28,795 nt of DNA, from positions 1 to 28,795 of the forward strand of contig JACQUI010000294.1 in assembly GCA_016210395.1 (NCBI GenBank), read 5' to 3'. Each line of letters begins with the position of its first letter. Positions within the stretch are counted from its first letter, which is position 1. Below are positions 5,758-13,652 of this stretch, piece after piece. Under the pieces are notes generated by a model. That model saw nothing but the letters and a program-made list of their open reading frames with translations. It was not told where the DNA came from and did no database searches. Both the position numbers and the translations under genes were made by a program. This stretch comes from Chloroflexota bacterium (GTDB lineage: Bacteria; Chloroflexota; Dehalococcoidia; Lucifugimonadales; JACPCL1).

Positions 5758-7992
5758 ATGCCTGAACTCCGCATCCTGGTCAAAGACGAGCAGACCCGCT
5801 CCCTCGCCACTACCATCACAGCGTTGGCAAGGGAGGGTTTTGAGGTCACCGGCACGCCCTCGGAGGCCGATGCCCTCAACCGCCTGCGCCAGGGCGCATG
5901 CGATATCCTCATCTACAACTCCCGTCCCCAGCCTGCGCCTGGCGACGCCGCCGGCGATGAGCCTCCCACCTCTCTCATCTTGGTCCGGTACGGCGCGGGC
6001 AAGTATATCGGCGTGCTGGGCGGCGCGGGCTGGCGGCTCGTCCCAATGGACGACCGCCCCGAGACGCTGCGTTCCGCGCTGCACCTGGCCTCCGTGGGCA
6101 AGGGCGAAGGCCCCAAAGACCCCGTTGGACCTCTTGCGGAGGCGGCGCTCTCTGCGCTTGCCCTGGAACCTCGCCAGGTGCTGGGGAAACTCCTGGACGA
6201 GGCGCGCGACCTGACGGAGGCCGAGCACGGCCTCATCCTGGCATGGAGCGAAGAGAAGGCCACGCTGGCCGTCGAGCGCACGACGCTGGCCGGCGGGAGC
6301 GCCGCAGCCGCTCCGGCGCTGAGCGTGCTGGCCTCGCTGGCGCTTGAACAGGGACGGCCCATCGTGTCGCCGGCCAAGGACATACCGCCCGACCTCCAGG
6401 GAACGCTGGCAGCGGCAGGCATCGGCAGCGCCATCGCCGTGCCGCTGCATCTGGCGAAGAGGCGGCTTGGGGCGCTGGCGCTGGCCAGGAAGAGCGGGGG
6501 GAAGCCGTTCGTTGCATCGCAGAAGCAGGCTGCCGTTTCCTTCGCTGCGGCGCTGGCGCTGGCGCTGCACGGCCAGCGTCTCCAGAACGAGGTAGAGGAG
6601 CAGCTTGCCCAGGGGATTACGCTGCGCAGCCAGCTCAAGGAGAAGGACGCGGCCCTGGCGGACGTCCAGCCGCAGTTGGAACGACGGCTGCAGGAGGTGC
6701 GCGCCCTCAACGGTCTTGTCCAGGGCCAGGGCAAGAAGGTGGTGGAGCTGGAGGAGCGGTACACCTCCATGGCCAACCGGTACATCGCCGCGCTCAGTTC
6801 CGTGGTGGGCCTGGTGGAAAGCGCCGCGCCGGGCCATCAGGGCTACTCCGAAGCAGTCGCGAAGCAGATGACGGCGCTGGCCGATTCTATGGGCCTGCCC
6901 AAAGAGGGCATGGCGGAGATGGCGTACCTGCACGACCTGGGCATGTTCCTGCCGAAGCCCATCCTGCACAGGGGCTCGTCGCTTTCGCCTGATGAGCAGA
7001 AACAGATGCTGGAGCACCCCTCCCTGGCGCGCAAGCTCGCCGAGCAAGCCGGCCTCTCCTCGACGGTAGCCCTGGCGGTCTACCACCACCATGAAAGCTG
7101 GGACGGCTCAGGGTACCCCGACGGCCTCAGAGGCGCCGCCATCCCAGCGGGCGCGCGGCTGCTGCGGACGGTGGACGCCTACGTGAGCATGACTGAAGGC
7201 GTGGACAAGCTCTCCCCCGCAATAGCGCAGGCCCGCCTGCGGGAGGGCCAGGGGAAGGAGCACGACCCGGAGATCGTGGAGGCGCTGATACGGCTGGTGG
7301 GCGCGGCCAAGTCGGAGCGGCCGGAGGTCGAGTTGGTCTCCACCGTGTCGCACGAGCTGCGCTCGCCGCTGACGTTCCTTGTGGGGTACAGCGAGCTGCT
7401 GGCCAGCCAGGAGGACTTGCCGGAATCCGCCAAGGCGCAGGCCTCGGAAATTCACAAGGAGGTCGTGCACATGGCCGGCATGGTGGAGGAGCTGCTGGAC
7501 ATCTCCCGGTACGAGTCGGGCCGATTCCAGCTCAAGCTCCAGGATGCCGACCTGAACGAGCTGGTCCGCCACGCCGTCACCAAGGCGACGGCGCGAGCGG
7601 CCACGCACCGCCTTGGGATGATGCTCCCCATGGAGCCGGTGGTGATAAAGCTGGACGCCAACAAGATCGCCCAGGTGCTGGACAACTTGCTGACGAACGC
7701 GATTAAATACTCTCCAAACGGTGGCGTCATCCGGGTGGCGATGCGCAGGAATGAGGACGCCGTGGAGGTCAGCATCGCCGACCAGGGCATCGGCATCCCG
7801 CAGGACAAGCTGGACCTGATCTTCCAGAAGTTCTACCGTGTGGACTCGCCCCTGAAGAACCAGGTGCAAGGGACGGGGCTTGGGCTGAGCATCTGCAAGC
7901 ACATCGTTGAGGCCCACGGCGGCAGGATATGGGTGGAGAGCCAGGAGGGCAAAGGCTCCACCTTTTTCTTCACACTGCCCATCAAGGAGTAG
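5758..7992 (+). CDS. Hybrid sensor histidine kinase: pseudo-receiver, GAF, HD-GYP-like, HisKA, HATPase
   Basis: A 744-residue soluble signalling protein. Residues 1-110 resemble a receiver domain, but the phospho-acceptor position reads ILIYNSRP, with Asn54 in place of Asp. Residues ~124-280 look like a GAF domain. A coiled coil spans ~283-340. Residues ~350-500 are HD-GYP-like: H392-D393 in LHDLG, a later EHP, and YHHHESWDGSGYPDGL at 442-457; the Lys after HDxG is Met and the first expected metal-binding His is absent. HisKA follows with the phosphorylatable His532 in STVSHELRSPL. The ATPase domain has Asn647 of the N box (NLLTNAIKYS), Asp675 in DQGIGIP, and GTGLGL at 705-710. The ATG at 5758 has GGTGAG upstream. 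A CheY-like gene follows after a repeat and is the likely phosphate partner. No membrane segment, so the signal is cytoplasmic. Confidence 0.92.
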   Translation: MPELRILVKDEQTRSLATTITALAREGFEVTGTPSEADALNRLRQGACDILIYNSRPQPAPGDAAGDEPPTSLILVRYGAGKYIGVLGGAGWRLVPMDDRPETLRSALHLASVGKGEGPKDPVGPLAEAALSALALEPRQVLGKLLDEARDLTEAEHGLILAWSEEKATLAVERTTLAGGSAAAAPALSVLASLALEQGRPIVSPAKDIPPDLQGTLAAAGIGSAIAVPLHLAKRRLGALALARKSGGKPFVASQKQAAVSFAAALALALHGQRLQNEVEEQLAQGITLRSQLKEKDAALADVQPQLERRLQEVRALNGLVQGQGKKVVELEERYTSMANRYIAALSSVVGLVESAAPGHQGYSEAVAKQMTALADSMGLPKEGMAEMAYLHDLGMFLPKPILHRGSSLSPDEQKQMLEHPSLARKLAEQAGLSSTVALAVYHHHESWDGSGYPDGLRGAAIPAGARLLRTVDAYVSMTEGVDKLSPAIAQARLREGQGKEHDPEIVEALIRLVGAAKSERPEVELVSTVSHELRSPLTFLVGYSELLASQEDLPESAKAQASEIHKEVVHMAGMVEELLDISRYESGRFQLKLQDADLNELVRHAVTKATARAATHRLGMMLPMEPVVIKLDANKIAQVLDNLLTNAIKYSPNGGVIRVAMRRNEDAVEVSIADQGIGIPQDKLDLIFQKFYRVDSPLKNQVQGTGLGLSICKHIVEAHGGRIWVESQEGKGSTFFFTLPIKE

Positions 7993-7994
7993 GA

Positions 7995-8051
7995 GCAGAC
8001 CAGCGTGTCTGCCCAGTCCCCAAGGGCGCGGACACACGGGTCCGCCCCTAC
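7995..8051. repeat. Two-stem GTAGGGGC-family repeat, left end degraded
   Basis: Two short stems, GCAGAC/GTCTGC (7995-8000 with 8007-8012) and GCGGAC/GTCCGC (8028-8033 with 8040-8045), are followed by the family's terminal CCCCTAC. It lies between the hybrid kinase and the CheY-like gene. Confidence 0.6.
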
Positions 8052-8105
8052 GGAAAACGGCGGCCCAACCGCGGCGAAGAGTTACGCAAAACGGCGGAGC
8101 ATCCC

Positions 8106-8471
8106 ATGAACAATAAGAAGATCCTCCTGGTGGACGATGATCCCAGGGTGCGCAACCTGGTCTCTATGACGCTGGGCAAACAGTTCACCATCCTGCAGGC
8201 AGAGAATGGCGCGCGGGGGCTGGAAATGGCGGCAAGGGAGCTGCCGGACATGGTATTCTTGGACGTGGAAATGCCAGAAATGAGCGGGTTTGACGTGTGC
8301 ATCCGCATCAAGTCAAACCAGGCTACCGCCGGCATCAAGGTGGTGATGCTCACCGGCCACGCGAAAGAAGAGGAGATAGACCGGGGCCGGGCCGCAGGCG
8401 CTGACGACTATTTTACGAAGCCCTTTAGCCCGCGCGCGTTGCTGCAGAAGGTCACGGAGATATTGGCATAG
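8106..8471 (+). CDS. Single-domain response regulator (CheY-like)
   Basis: A 121-residue stand-alone receiver domain. All expected residues are present: the acidic cluster D10-D11-D12, phospho-acceptor Asp53 in FLDVEMPEMSG, Thr83 in MLTGHA, and Lys105 in FTKPFSP. There is no output domain, so it must act by protein contact or as a phosphotransfer intermediate. The ATG at 8106 is preceded by a GGAG about six bases away; the open frame extends further upstream, but only into repeat sequence. It lies 113 bases after the hybrid kinase on the same strand, making that kinase the likely partner (inference). Confidence 0.93.
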   Translation: MNNKKILLVDDDPRVRNLVSMTLGKQFTILQAENGARGLEMAARELPDMVFLDVEMPEMSGFDVCIRIKSNQATAGIKVVMLTGHAKEEEIDRGRAAGADDYFTKPFSPRALLQKVTEILA

Positions 8472-8533
8472 GGAGGGCGCGGCACGGCATTCATCACAGG
8501 GCAGGACGAGATTAAGCGCGCGGGCGTGTATTC

Positions 8534-8601
8534 GTAGGGGCAGACACGCGGGTCTGCCCGGTCCCCTGGGTGGGCGTCCCGACCTGTCGGGACGCCCCTA
8601 C
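8534..8601. repeat. Two-stem GTAGGGGC-family repeat, complete copy
   Basis: Begins GTAGGGGCAGAC and ends GACGCCCCTAC. It contains stem 1 GGGCAGAC/GTCTGCCC and stem 2 GGGCGTCCCGA/TCGGGACGCCC. It lies between the CheY-like gene and the coiled-coil gene, and an apparent ATG upstream extension of the latter falls inside it. Confidence 0.75.
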
Positions 8602-8644
8602 GGACTACGGAGCGCAAGCCGACTGGCAAGCACGAGGAGACGCC

Positions 8645-8998
8645 TTGCAGCAGACACCGGAAGGTCCCAGCCTGGAAGACCAGTTCCAGATCTACGCCAA
8701 GGAACTTGGAGAGCTGTACATTGCAGAGCAACGCCGGCGCGCTGAGCTTGCGGAGGAGAAGCTGGTCCTTGAGCACAGGGTGAAGGAGCTGGAGGCACTG
8801 AACCACATGTTCCAAACACACCTGGCCCGGCGGATCGCGCTGGAGGAGGCGCTGCAGGACGTTGTGGAGAAGCTGCACCAAGCTGCTGAAGGGCCCTTGT
8901 CCGGCATGCGCGTGGAGATCGAGCGCATAGCCGAGGAGGCAAGCTTGCGGTTGCTGGAGGAATCGCTGGGAGAGAGCGGCCCCACGCATGCAGTGTAA
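8645..8998 (+). CDS. Small coiled-coil protein following the kinase and receiver genes
   Basis: A 117-residue acidic, almost entirely helical protein. Leucine and alanine heptads run through 'YIAEQRRRAELAEEKLVLE', EALNHMFQTHLARRI and ALQDVVEKLHQAA, indicating a long coiled coil. I choose the TTG at 8645 because GAGGAG lies four to five bases upstream; the longer ATG version would begin inside an intergenic repeat. There is no catalytic motif or membrane segment. Its position as third gene after a kinase and a single-domain receiver suggests a partner or scaffold of that system (inference). Function not known. Confidence 0.65.
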   Translation: MQQTPEGPSLEDQFQIYAKELGELYIAEQRRRAELAEEKLVLEHRVKELEALNHMFQTHLARRIALEEALQDVVEKLHQAAEGPLSGMRVEIERIAEEASLRLLEESLGESGPTHAV

Positions 8999-9043
8999 GG
9001 CACAACGCACAACAGATGACGTTGCCGTGGCCGCTGGGTGCTG

Positions 9044-9104
9044 GTAGGGGCGCGGTTGTCGCGCCCGTGCGTGATGGGACGCGGGCAGGATGACCCTGCC
9101 CTAC
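9044..9104. repeat. Two-stem GTAGGGGC-family repeat between convergent genes
   Basis: Starts GTAGGGGCGCG and ends CCCTGCCCTAC, with stems GGGCGCG/CGCGCCC and GGGCAG(G)/(C)CTGCCC. It sits between the ends of the coiled-coil gene (8998) and the HisKA_2 kinase gene (9186), where it could act as a bidirectional terminator. Confidence 0.7.
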
Positions 9105-9185
9105 GGCGTACCCCTTGCCTCTTGCCCCCTTCAGCCTCCCTGGCGCTGGCCGCCAACATGCGTCAGCCGGAACGTGGCCCTTCCC

Positions 9186-10208
9186 TTACGCCGCAGTTCT
9201 TGAAAAGCGTATGCTGACTTTCGTGCCGGGGCCTGCGCCAATGCTCATGGTCCCATCAAGCTGGCGGACAAGGGTGCGCACAAGCTGAAGGCCAAAGCTC
9301 CTGCTCGTTGCAACGTCTACGCCTTCCGGCATCCCCACCCCCTCGTCAGCGACCTCTACAGTCAATCCATCGGCCCCATCAGTGTGCAAGGAGACTGACA
9401 CTGGGCCGCCTTTGCTGGTGGGATAGGCATACTTCATGGCGTTGGTGACCAGCTCGTTCACGATCAGTCCGCAAGGAACAGCCTTTTCGATAGAGAGGTG
9501 CACTACCTCCGCGTCCAGGTTGACCCTCACCTCGCTTTTCTGGGTGGCAAACGATCGTCGCAGTTGGTTCAACAGGTCCTGCAAGTACTGGCTGAAGTCA
9601 ATCCGGCCTCCGCCGGCTTCGTCCCCGGACTCATAGAGCTTCTCGTGGATCAGAGCCATGGCCCTGACCCTGCTCTGCACATCGTTCAAGATTGCGCTGG
9701 TCTGTCCGGGGGCGTTGCGGGACTGGAGGCTGATGAGGCTGGAAATGACCTGCAGGTTGTTCTTCACGCGGTGGTGGACCTCTTTCAGGAGCACCTCCTT
9801 TTGTTGCAGCTCCGCCTTCAGCTTCTCCTGCTTGAGGGACTCAATCTTGGATGGAAGGATGATAAGCGCGAGGAAAGCGGTGACAAACAGGATATGAGAA
9901 GCGAGGGCAAACGACGCCAGGAACGATCCCCAAGCCCCCTGAAAAGCCAGGCCATCGGTCAGGAAACCCATGATGTTTCCGTCCCTTGCCGCGTGGAAGA
10001 GCACGTCTGCCGCCAACCCTCCTATCCCGGCGAATCTGAGGACTATCAACTGCCTGGTCGTGAAGAGACGGAAAGCGCTGGTGAGCCTGGGCGCCTTCGC
10101 CTTGCTCGGCGATGCCGGCGCCGGGCCATCGTGAGAAAGCGGCGGAGCAGAGGCAGTTCGGCGGGTCGCCTCTACAAGCTGGGGGGTCGCCGAACGCAAG
10201 CCAGCCAT
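9186..10208 (-). CDS. Membrane sensor histidine kinase of the HisKA_2 type
   Basis: A 340-residue kinase. After a basic N-terminal region, about three hydrophobic stretches (residues ~55-125) form a membrane sensor without a recognisable periplasmic domain. A coiled segment (LKQEKLKAELQQKEVLL) leads into the HisKA_2 dimerisation motif EVHHRVKNNLQ, with His145 as the probable phospho-acceptor. The C-terminal ATPase domain shows NELVTNAMKYA and DEGVGMPEG, and closes with SFGLQLVRTLVRQLDG. The ATG at 10208 is preceded by GGAGG at seven bases, so the in-frame Met at 10265 is not preferred. It is encoded downstream of the receiver gene at 10329-10940 on the same strand, with a hairpin repeat between. 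The two form a plausible two-component pair whose order (regulator, then kinase) resembles other HisKA_2 systems. Confidence 0.9.
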   Translation of the reverse strand: MAGLRSATPQLVEATRRTASAPPLSHDGPAPASPSKAKAPRLTSAFRLFTTRQLIVLRFAGIGGLAADVLFHAARDGNIMGFLTDGLAFQGAWGSFLASFALASHILFVTAFLALIILPSKIESLKQEKLKAELQQKEVLLKEVHHRVKNNLQVISSLISLQSRNAPGQTSAILNDVQSRVRAMALIHEKLYESGDEAGGGRIDFSQYLQDLLNQLRRSFATQKSEVRVNLDAEVVHLSIEKAVPCGLIVNELVTNAMKYAYPTSKGGPVSVSLHTDGADGLTVEVADEGVGMPEGVDVATSRSFGLQLVRTLVRQLDGTMSIGAGPGTKVSIRFSRTAA

Positions 10209-10266
10209 AGTGACGCCTCCATAGCAGACATGGGGTAGTTTGTGCATCGCCGGGCTGTCGGTCATG

Positions 10267-10295
10267 GCAGGGGCGACTCGGTGAGTCGCCCCTGC
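10267..10295. repeat. Single-stem GTAGGGGC-family hairpin (GCAGGGGCGACTC arms)
   Basis: Perfect 13-bp arms GCAGGGGCGACTC (10267-10279) and its complement (10283-10295) around loop GGT. It lies between the receiver gene and the kinase gene of one minus-strand unit, where it could attenuate or process the transcript. Confidence 0.75.
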
Positions 10296-10328
10296 GGACA
10301 GTCGCCCACAAGAACTGCAAACGCGGGA

Positions 10329-10940
10329 CTAGGGGCCGTTGAACTGCATCGTCCGGGAAGAGATGCCGTCCAACAACGAGTTGATCTGGTTTGCTATGGC
10401 GCCTGTCTGGCTTTGAAGCTGCGCCAGCAGGTCTCGCAGCCGCTCGAAGTCGTCCAGCAGCATGAAGTCTTCGGCGATATGGTCTTTCATGATCTCCGCA
10501 AGGGCGGTGAGCCGCCGGGCGGGTTCGCCAGGCTCGCCGGTTATCTTGTCTATCGGCCCGCTGATCGTCTTCTGGACGAAGGCCAGGATAATAGCAGTAG
10601 AAAGCGACCTTTCATCGAACGGCTTGAGGACGTAGGAGCTGGGATAGGTGGCCGCCGCCTTCCAGGCAGTCATTGCATCCCCGTGGGCGGTCACAAAGAC
10701 GACGCCGCATCCCCACTGCCGGCGGATCTCCTTTGCCGCCTCAATCCCATCCATTGACCCCTTGAGCTTGATGTCCATGAGGACAACGTCGGGCTGGTGC
10801 GCCTCGGCCAGCTTGATGGCATCGGGTCCGGTGTCGGCCGTGCCGACCACGTGGTGCCCCAGATGCGTCACCTGGCTTTCAATGTCCATGGCAACAAGTG
10901 CTTCGTCCTCGACGATAAGAATGTTCGCCTGCCGACCCAT
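10329..10940 (-). CDS. Response regulator: receiver domain plus helical C-terminal region
   Basis: A 203-residue protein. Residues 1-122 are a receiver domain: acidic pair around E11-D12 in LIVEDEALVA, phospho-acceptor Asp56 in VLMDIKLKGSMDG, a Thr in FVTAHGD, and Lys in YVLKPFDE. Residues ~140-203 are helical (AEIMKDHIAEDF, 'LLDDFERLRDLLAQLQSQTG') and do not look like a DNA-binding or ANTAR domain. The ATG at 10940 has GGAGGA six bases upstream. The HisKA_2 kinase gene follows on the same strand. Output is presumably by protein interaction. It is transcribed divergently from the pilin-like cluster, with a 259-base shared upstream region. Confidence 0.88.
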   Translation of the reverse strand: MGRQANILIVEDEALVAMDIESQVTHLGHHVVGTADTGPDAIKLAEAHQPDVVLMDIKLKGSMDGIEAAKEIRRQWGCGVVFVTAHGDAMTAWKAAATYPSSYVLKPFDERSLSTAIILAFVQKTISGPIDKITGEPGEPARRLTALAEIMKDHIAEDFMLLDDFERLRDLLAQLQSQTGAIANQINSLLDGISSRTMQFNGP

Positions 10941-11004
10941 AGTATGTCCTCCTACGTATGCAAATCTGGAGATGAGTACTGGCGACATGTGCAGACTACC
11001 ATCG

Positions 11005-11051
11005 TCTAGACTATGGTCAACATCCGATGAGGTCTAGAGTGAACATCTAGA
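11005..11051. promoter_or_regulatory. Three TCTAGA sites in a divergent promoter region (possible operator)
   Basis: TCTAGA occurs at 11005-11010, 11033-11038 and 11046-11051 within 47 bases. The flanking words are also similar (TCAACATC and TGAACATC). The sites lie between the divergent starts at 10940 (minus) and 11200 (plus). This hexamer is rare in a GC-rich genome. I propose a binding site for a regulator of one or both units; no protein is identified. Confidence 0.35.
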
Positions 11052-11199
11052 CCCTAGTTCCAGCCTCGGCAGGCCAGGGCTTCGGCAGATGACAGGGGTT
11101 TCACACCCTTTTCATCCCCTGGAGTGAGGCGGCCGGGCAAAATTGAAGGATAATGGTGAGAAGACTGGGACGCCCTTGGCCTATTGATCGAGACAAGCT

Positions 11200-12447
11200 G
11201 TGAACTTGATGACGAGGCGGACATGGCAAAACACCGCCCAGCGCGGCCTGACCCTGCTGGAAGTGGTCGTTGCCCTTGCTTTGTTCGCCCTCGTAGCTAC
11301 CGCAGTCCTGGGGGGCCTGGGCGTCGGCATTCTGGGGGCCGGAAACCTGGCGGGCCAGGCCCAGGTCATCACCCTGGCTCAGGCGCAGATGGAGTCGGTC
11401 AAGCAGCAGCCCTACTCCCTCACCGGCACGTACGCCCTCATCCCAGCCCCTCCGGGATACGCCATTCAGGTCTCCGCCACGGACACAGTCCCCACGTATC
11501 TCCAGGCAATCGCCGTCACCGTCTCCAGCGAGGACCGCAGCTTCACGCTGGAAGGGTACAGGGCAAACCGCGTCCCCGGCGTCGCGCCCTCAGGCCAGCC
11601 GCCAACGCCCACGCCGACGCCTGTTGCAACACCCACGCCTACCCCAACGCCAACTCCCCAGTGGACGCCGGTGGCCTCGGCCCCGAACCGGATCCGGTCC
11701 GGGGGCGCACTGACGACCGATGGGACCAACCTCTACGCCTTCCGTGGCAACGGCGCCAGCGACTTCTGGCGCTACAGCCCAACCCTGAACGCCTGGGTTA
11801 GCCTGGCTTCCGCTCCCAACAACGTGCAAAGCGGCGGCGCGCTGGCATACGCCAATGGGTTCGTCTACGGATTCAGGGGGGCGGCCAAGGTGGACTTCTG
11901 GCGCTACACGATAGCAGGGGACGCTTGGTCCGCAATGGCAGACTTTCCCGCCAAGGTGGACTGGGGCGGCGCGCTGGCCTCCAACGGGGCCAACACACTG
12001 TACGCCTTTCGTGGCGACGGTACAGACACCTTTGCTGCGTACAGCATCTCCGGCAACCTCTGGTCCTACCTGCCGACGGCGCCTGGCCCGGTGGCGGATG
12101 GCGGGGCGCTGGCATACGCCAACGGCTACGTGTACGCCTTGCAAGGCGACTTGCAGACGGCGTTCTGGCGCTACAACGTCGCCGGCGGGTCATGGGAGGT
12201 GCTGGCCTCAACACCCGCGGCCGTCGGCCAGGGCGGGGCGCTCGCCTGGAATGGGGGAGACTACGTGTATGCGCTTGGCGGAAACAACGCCGGCAGCTTC
12301 TGGCGCTACTCCATCAGCGGCAACGCGTGGTCGGCGTTGCCCGATACGCCGGCGGCCGTGGACGACGGCGGGGCCCTGGGCTACGCCGTCGGCGCGGGCT
12401 ATGCCCTCCGCGGCAACAACAGCACCGACTTCTGGAAGTTCCAATGA
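11200..12447 (+). CDS. Type IV prepilin-like protein with Pro-Thr stalk and six kelch-like repeats
   Basis: A 415-residue protein exported through a type III signal. The leader ends RG at 15-16, and processing would give LTLLEVVVALALFALV, with Glu21 at the +5 position required by prepilin peptidase. The hydrophobic helix (17-40) and a short pilin-like region (to ~125) are followed by a Pro-Thr stalk (about 130-152). Residues ~153-415 hold six repeats of 43-45 residues with the pattern GGAL-x-x-x-G-x-x-YAFRGN...FWRYS...AW. The trailing W strand before repeat 1 could close the ring, as in kelch propellers. The start is GTG 11200 or ATG 11209, with no clear ribosome binding site. The stop overlaps the next gene's start. 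Likely role: a surface-exposed minor pilin or adhesin at a filament tip. The assembly machinery is not in the window. Confidence 0.85.
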   Translation: MNLMTRRTWQNTAQRGLTLLEVVVALALFALVATAVLGGLGVGILGAGNLAGQAQVITLAQAQMESVKQQPYSLTGTYALIPAPPGYAIQVSATDTVPTYLQAIAVTVSSEDRSFTLEGYRANRVPGVAPSGQPPTPTPTPVATPTPTPTPTPQWTPVASAPNRIRSGGALTTDGTNLYAFRGNGASDFWRYSPTLNAWVSLASAPNNVQSGGALAYANGFVYGFRGAAKVDFWRYTIAGDAWSAMADFPAKVDWGGALASNGANTLYAFRGDGTDTFAAYSISGNLWSYLPTAPGPVADGGALAYANGYVYALQGDLQTAFWRYNVAGGSWEVLASTPAAVGQGGALAWNGGDYVYALGGNNAGSFWRYSISGNAWSALPDTPAAVDDGGALGYAVGAGYALRGNNSTDFWKFQ

Positions 12448-13652
12448 TGCCCAGGCGCAGGCAGAGAGGGTTGAGCCTCATTGAGGTCGCCGTGGCGCTG
12501 GCCGTCACCGCAATACTCGTGCCCGCCATCAGCGCGCTCCTTGTGCAGCTCGTGCGGCTGCCCCCCAGGAGCCAGGCGTCCGTCGGCGCGCAGAACGAGG
12601 CGCGCGAGGCCATGCGCTGGCTCAACGCGGACGGCGCTCGCGCCCAGCACTTCGTCCTGGGCGCATCTCCGGACTACGGGACGTTCCTGTGGCGGGACTA
12701 CACGCTGGCCTCCCAGCCACTGGTAGCGGCGCGCTACTACTACGAGGACGGCCGGCTGCGCCGTGAGCAGACGGTCAACGGGACGACCACCATTGACACG
12801 ACGGTGGCCAGGAACGTTGCCGCCTACGCCGATTTCTCCATGACTTCCTGTCCGGGACAAGTAACAGGCGACCTCCTCACCACCGCTAATGGCGACGGCT
12901 CCACGGTGACCTACTCCGCCCCCTTCAGCCTGCGCCTGCGGCCGGAGCCGTGGGGAGACATCCCGGCCAACCCCATGGGGTACGCCGTCTTCGCCTCCGG
13001 CGGCTCGGGCGCAGCGGTCAAAGACATCAACGTCACAGGCTCGGGCGCGCTGATCGCAGGCAACGCCCACGCCAACGGGAGCATCACTATCGCGGGGACG
13101 GGCCACAGCGTCTCGGACGTTTTGAGCGCCGTGGGGACGGTGACGACGCCTCCCGGGATGCCGGTGGGGGCAATCGCAGAGGGTGCATCCACCCAGGCAG
13201 GCCCATACAACTGCCAGGCCGGCGAGACGCCCTCTGCCACGTACTCCTGGCTGACGGACGTGGACCTGTCCACGGTACAGGAGGTGTGGCAGGACTGGCC
13301 GGCGCGCACGGCGCTCAGACCGGGCGTGTATTACTCGGCTGCGAGCATTACGTTGGGGCTGAACAGCGTGACGGGGACCGTTACCTTCATTGGCGACCAG
13401 GTCAGCGTCACCGGAACCGGCGTGCGGCTGTGGCCCTATGCAGGGGGCACGACCATCTTTGCCACGGGGTCCGCCGCAGACAGCATTCGCGTGGAGGTGT
13501 CGGGCGCGCGCTGGCGGGGCGCACTGTACGCGCCGAACGGCGGCGTGCTGATCTCGCCTCCGATCGGTGACTTCACGCTGTACGGAAGTATCGTGGCCCA
13601 GGGGGTCACGCTTTCCGGCGCGGACCTGCGGGTGGTGCACAGTGCCTACTAG
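12444..13652 (+). CDS. Type IV prepilin-like protein with repetitive C-terminal (probable beta-helix) domain
   Basis: A 402-residue prepilin. The leader MMPRRRQRG is cleaved after Gly9, leaving LSLIEVAVALAVTAILVPAI with Glu14 at +5. Residues ~30-180 are pilin-like (REAMRWLNADGARAQ, 'YYYEDGRLRREQTVNGTT'), resembling PilW/PilV-type minor pilins. From about residue 185 the sequence becomes repetitive and Gly/Ser/Thr/Val-rich: AVFASGGSGAAVKDINVTGS, ALIAGNAHANGSITIAGTG, and later VTFIGDQVSVTGTGVRLWP and GALYAPNGGVLIS. This pattern is seen in beta-helical, polymer-like domains of surface proteins. The first ATG overlaps the previous stop (ATGA at 12444), so translation is coupled; ATG 12447 is an alternative. 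It also overlaps the next gene. Confidence 0.82.
   Translation: MMPRRRQRGLSLIEVAVALAVTAILVPAISALLVQLVRLPPRSQASVGAQNEAREAMRWLNADGARAQHFVLGASPDYGTFLWRDYTLASQPLVAARYYYEDGRLRREQTVNGTTTIDTTVARNVAAYADFSMTSCPGQVTGDLLTTANGDGSTVTYSAPFSLRLRPEPWGDIPANPMGYAVFASGGSGAAVKDINVTGSGALIAGNAHANGSITIAGTGHSVSDVLSAVGTVTTPPGMPVGAIAEGASTQAGPYNCQAGETPSATYSWLTDVDLSTVQEVWQDWPARTALRPGVYYSAASITLGLNSVTGTVTFIGDQVSVTGTGVRLWPYAGGTTIFATGSAADSIRVEVSGARWRGALYAPNGGVLISPPIGDFTLYGSIVAQGVTLSGADLRVVHSAY

Noticed and set aside
8570..8644. Upstream extension of the coiled-coil protein to an earlier ATG.
   Set aside because: The extension lies inside a dispersed hairpin repeat, and a TTG with a proper GAGGAG follows it.
11100..11200. 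Fragments like the c-di-GMP (GEMM-I) riboswitch before the first pilin gene: GGGCAAA, TGGGACGC and GGCCTA in the right order.
   Set aside because: The second stem and the tetraloop-receptor region are missing before the GTG start, and the spacing between the pieces does not fit the consensus. Chance similarity is more likely; a covariance-model scan of 11090-11260 would settle it.
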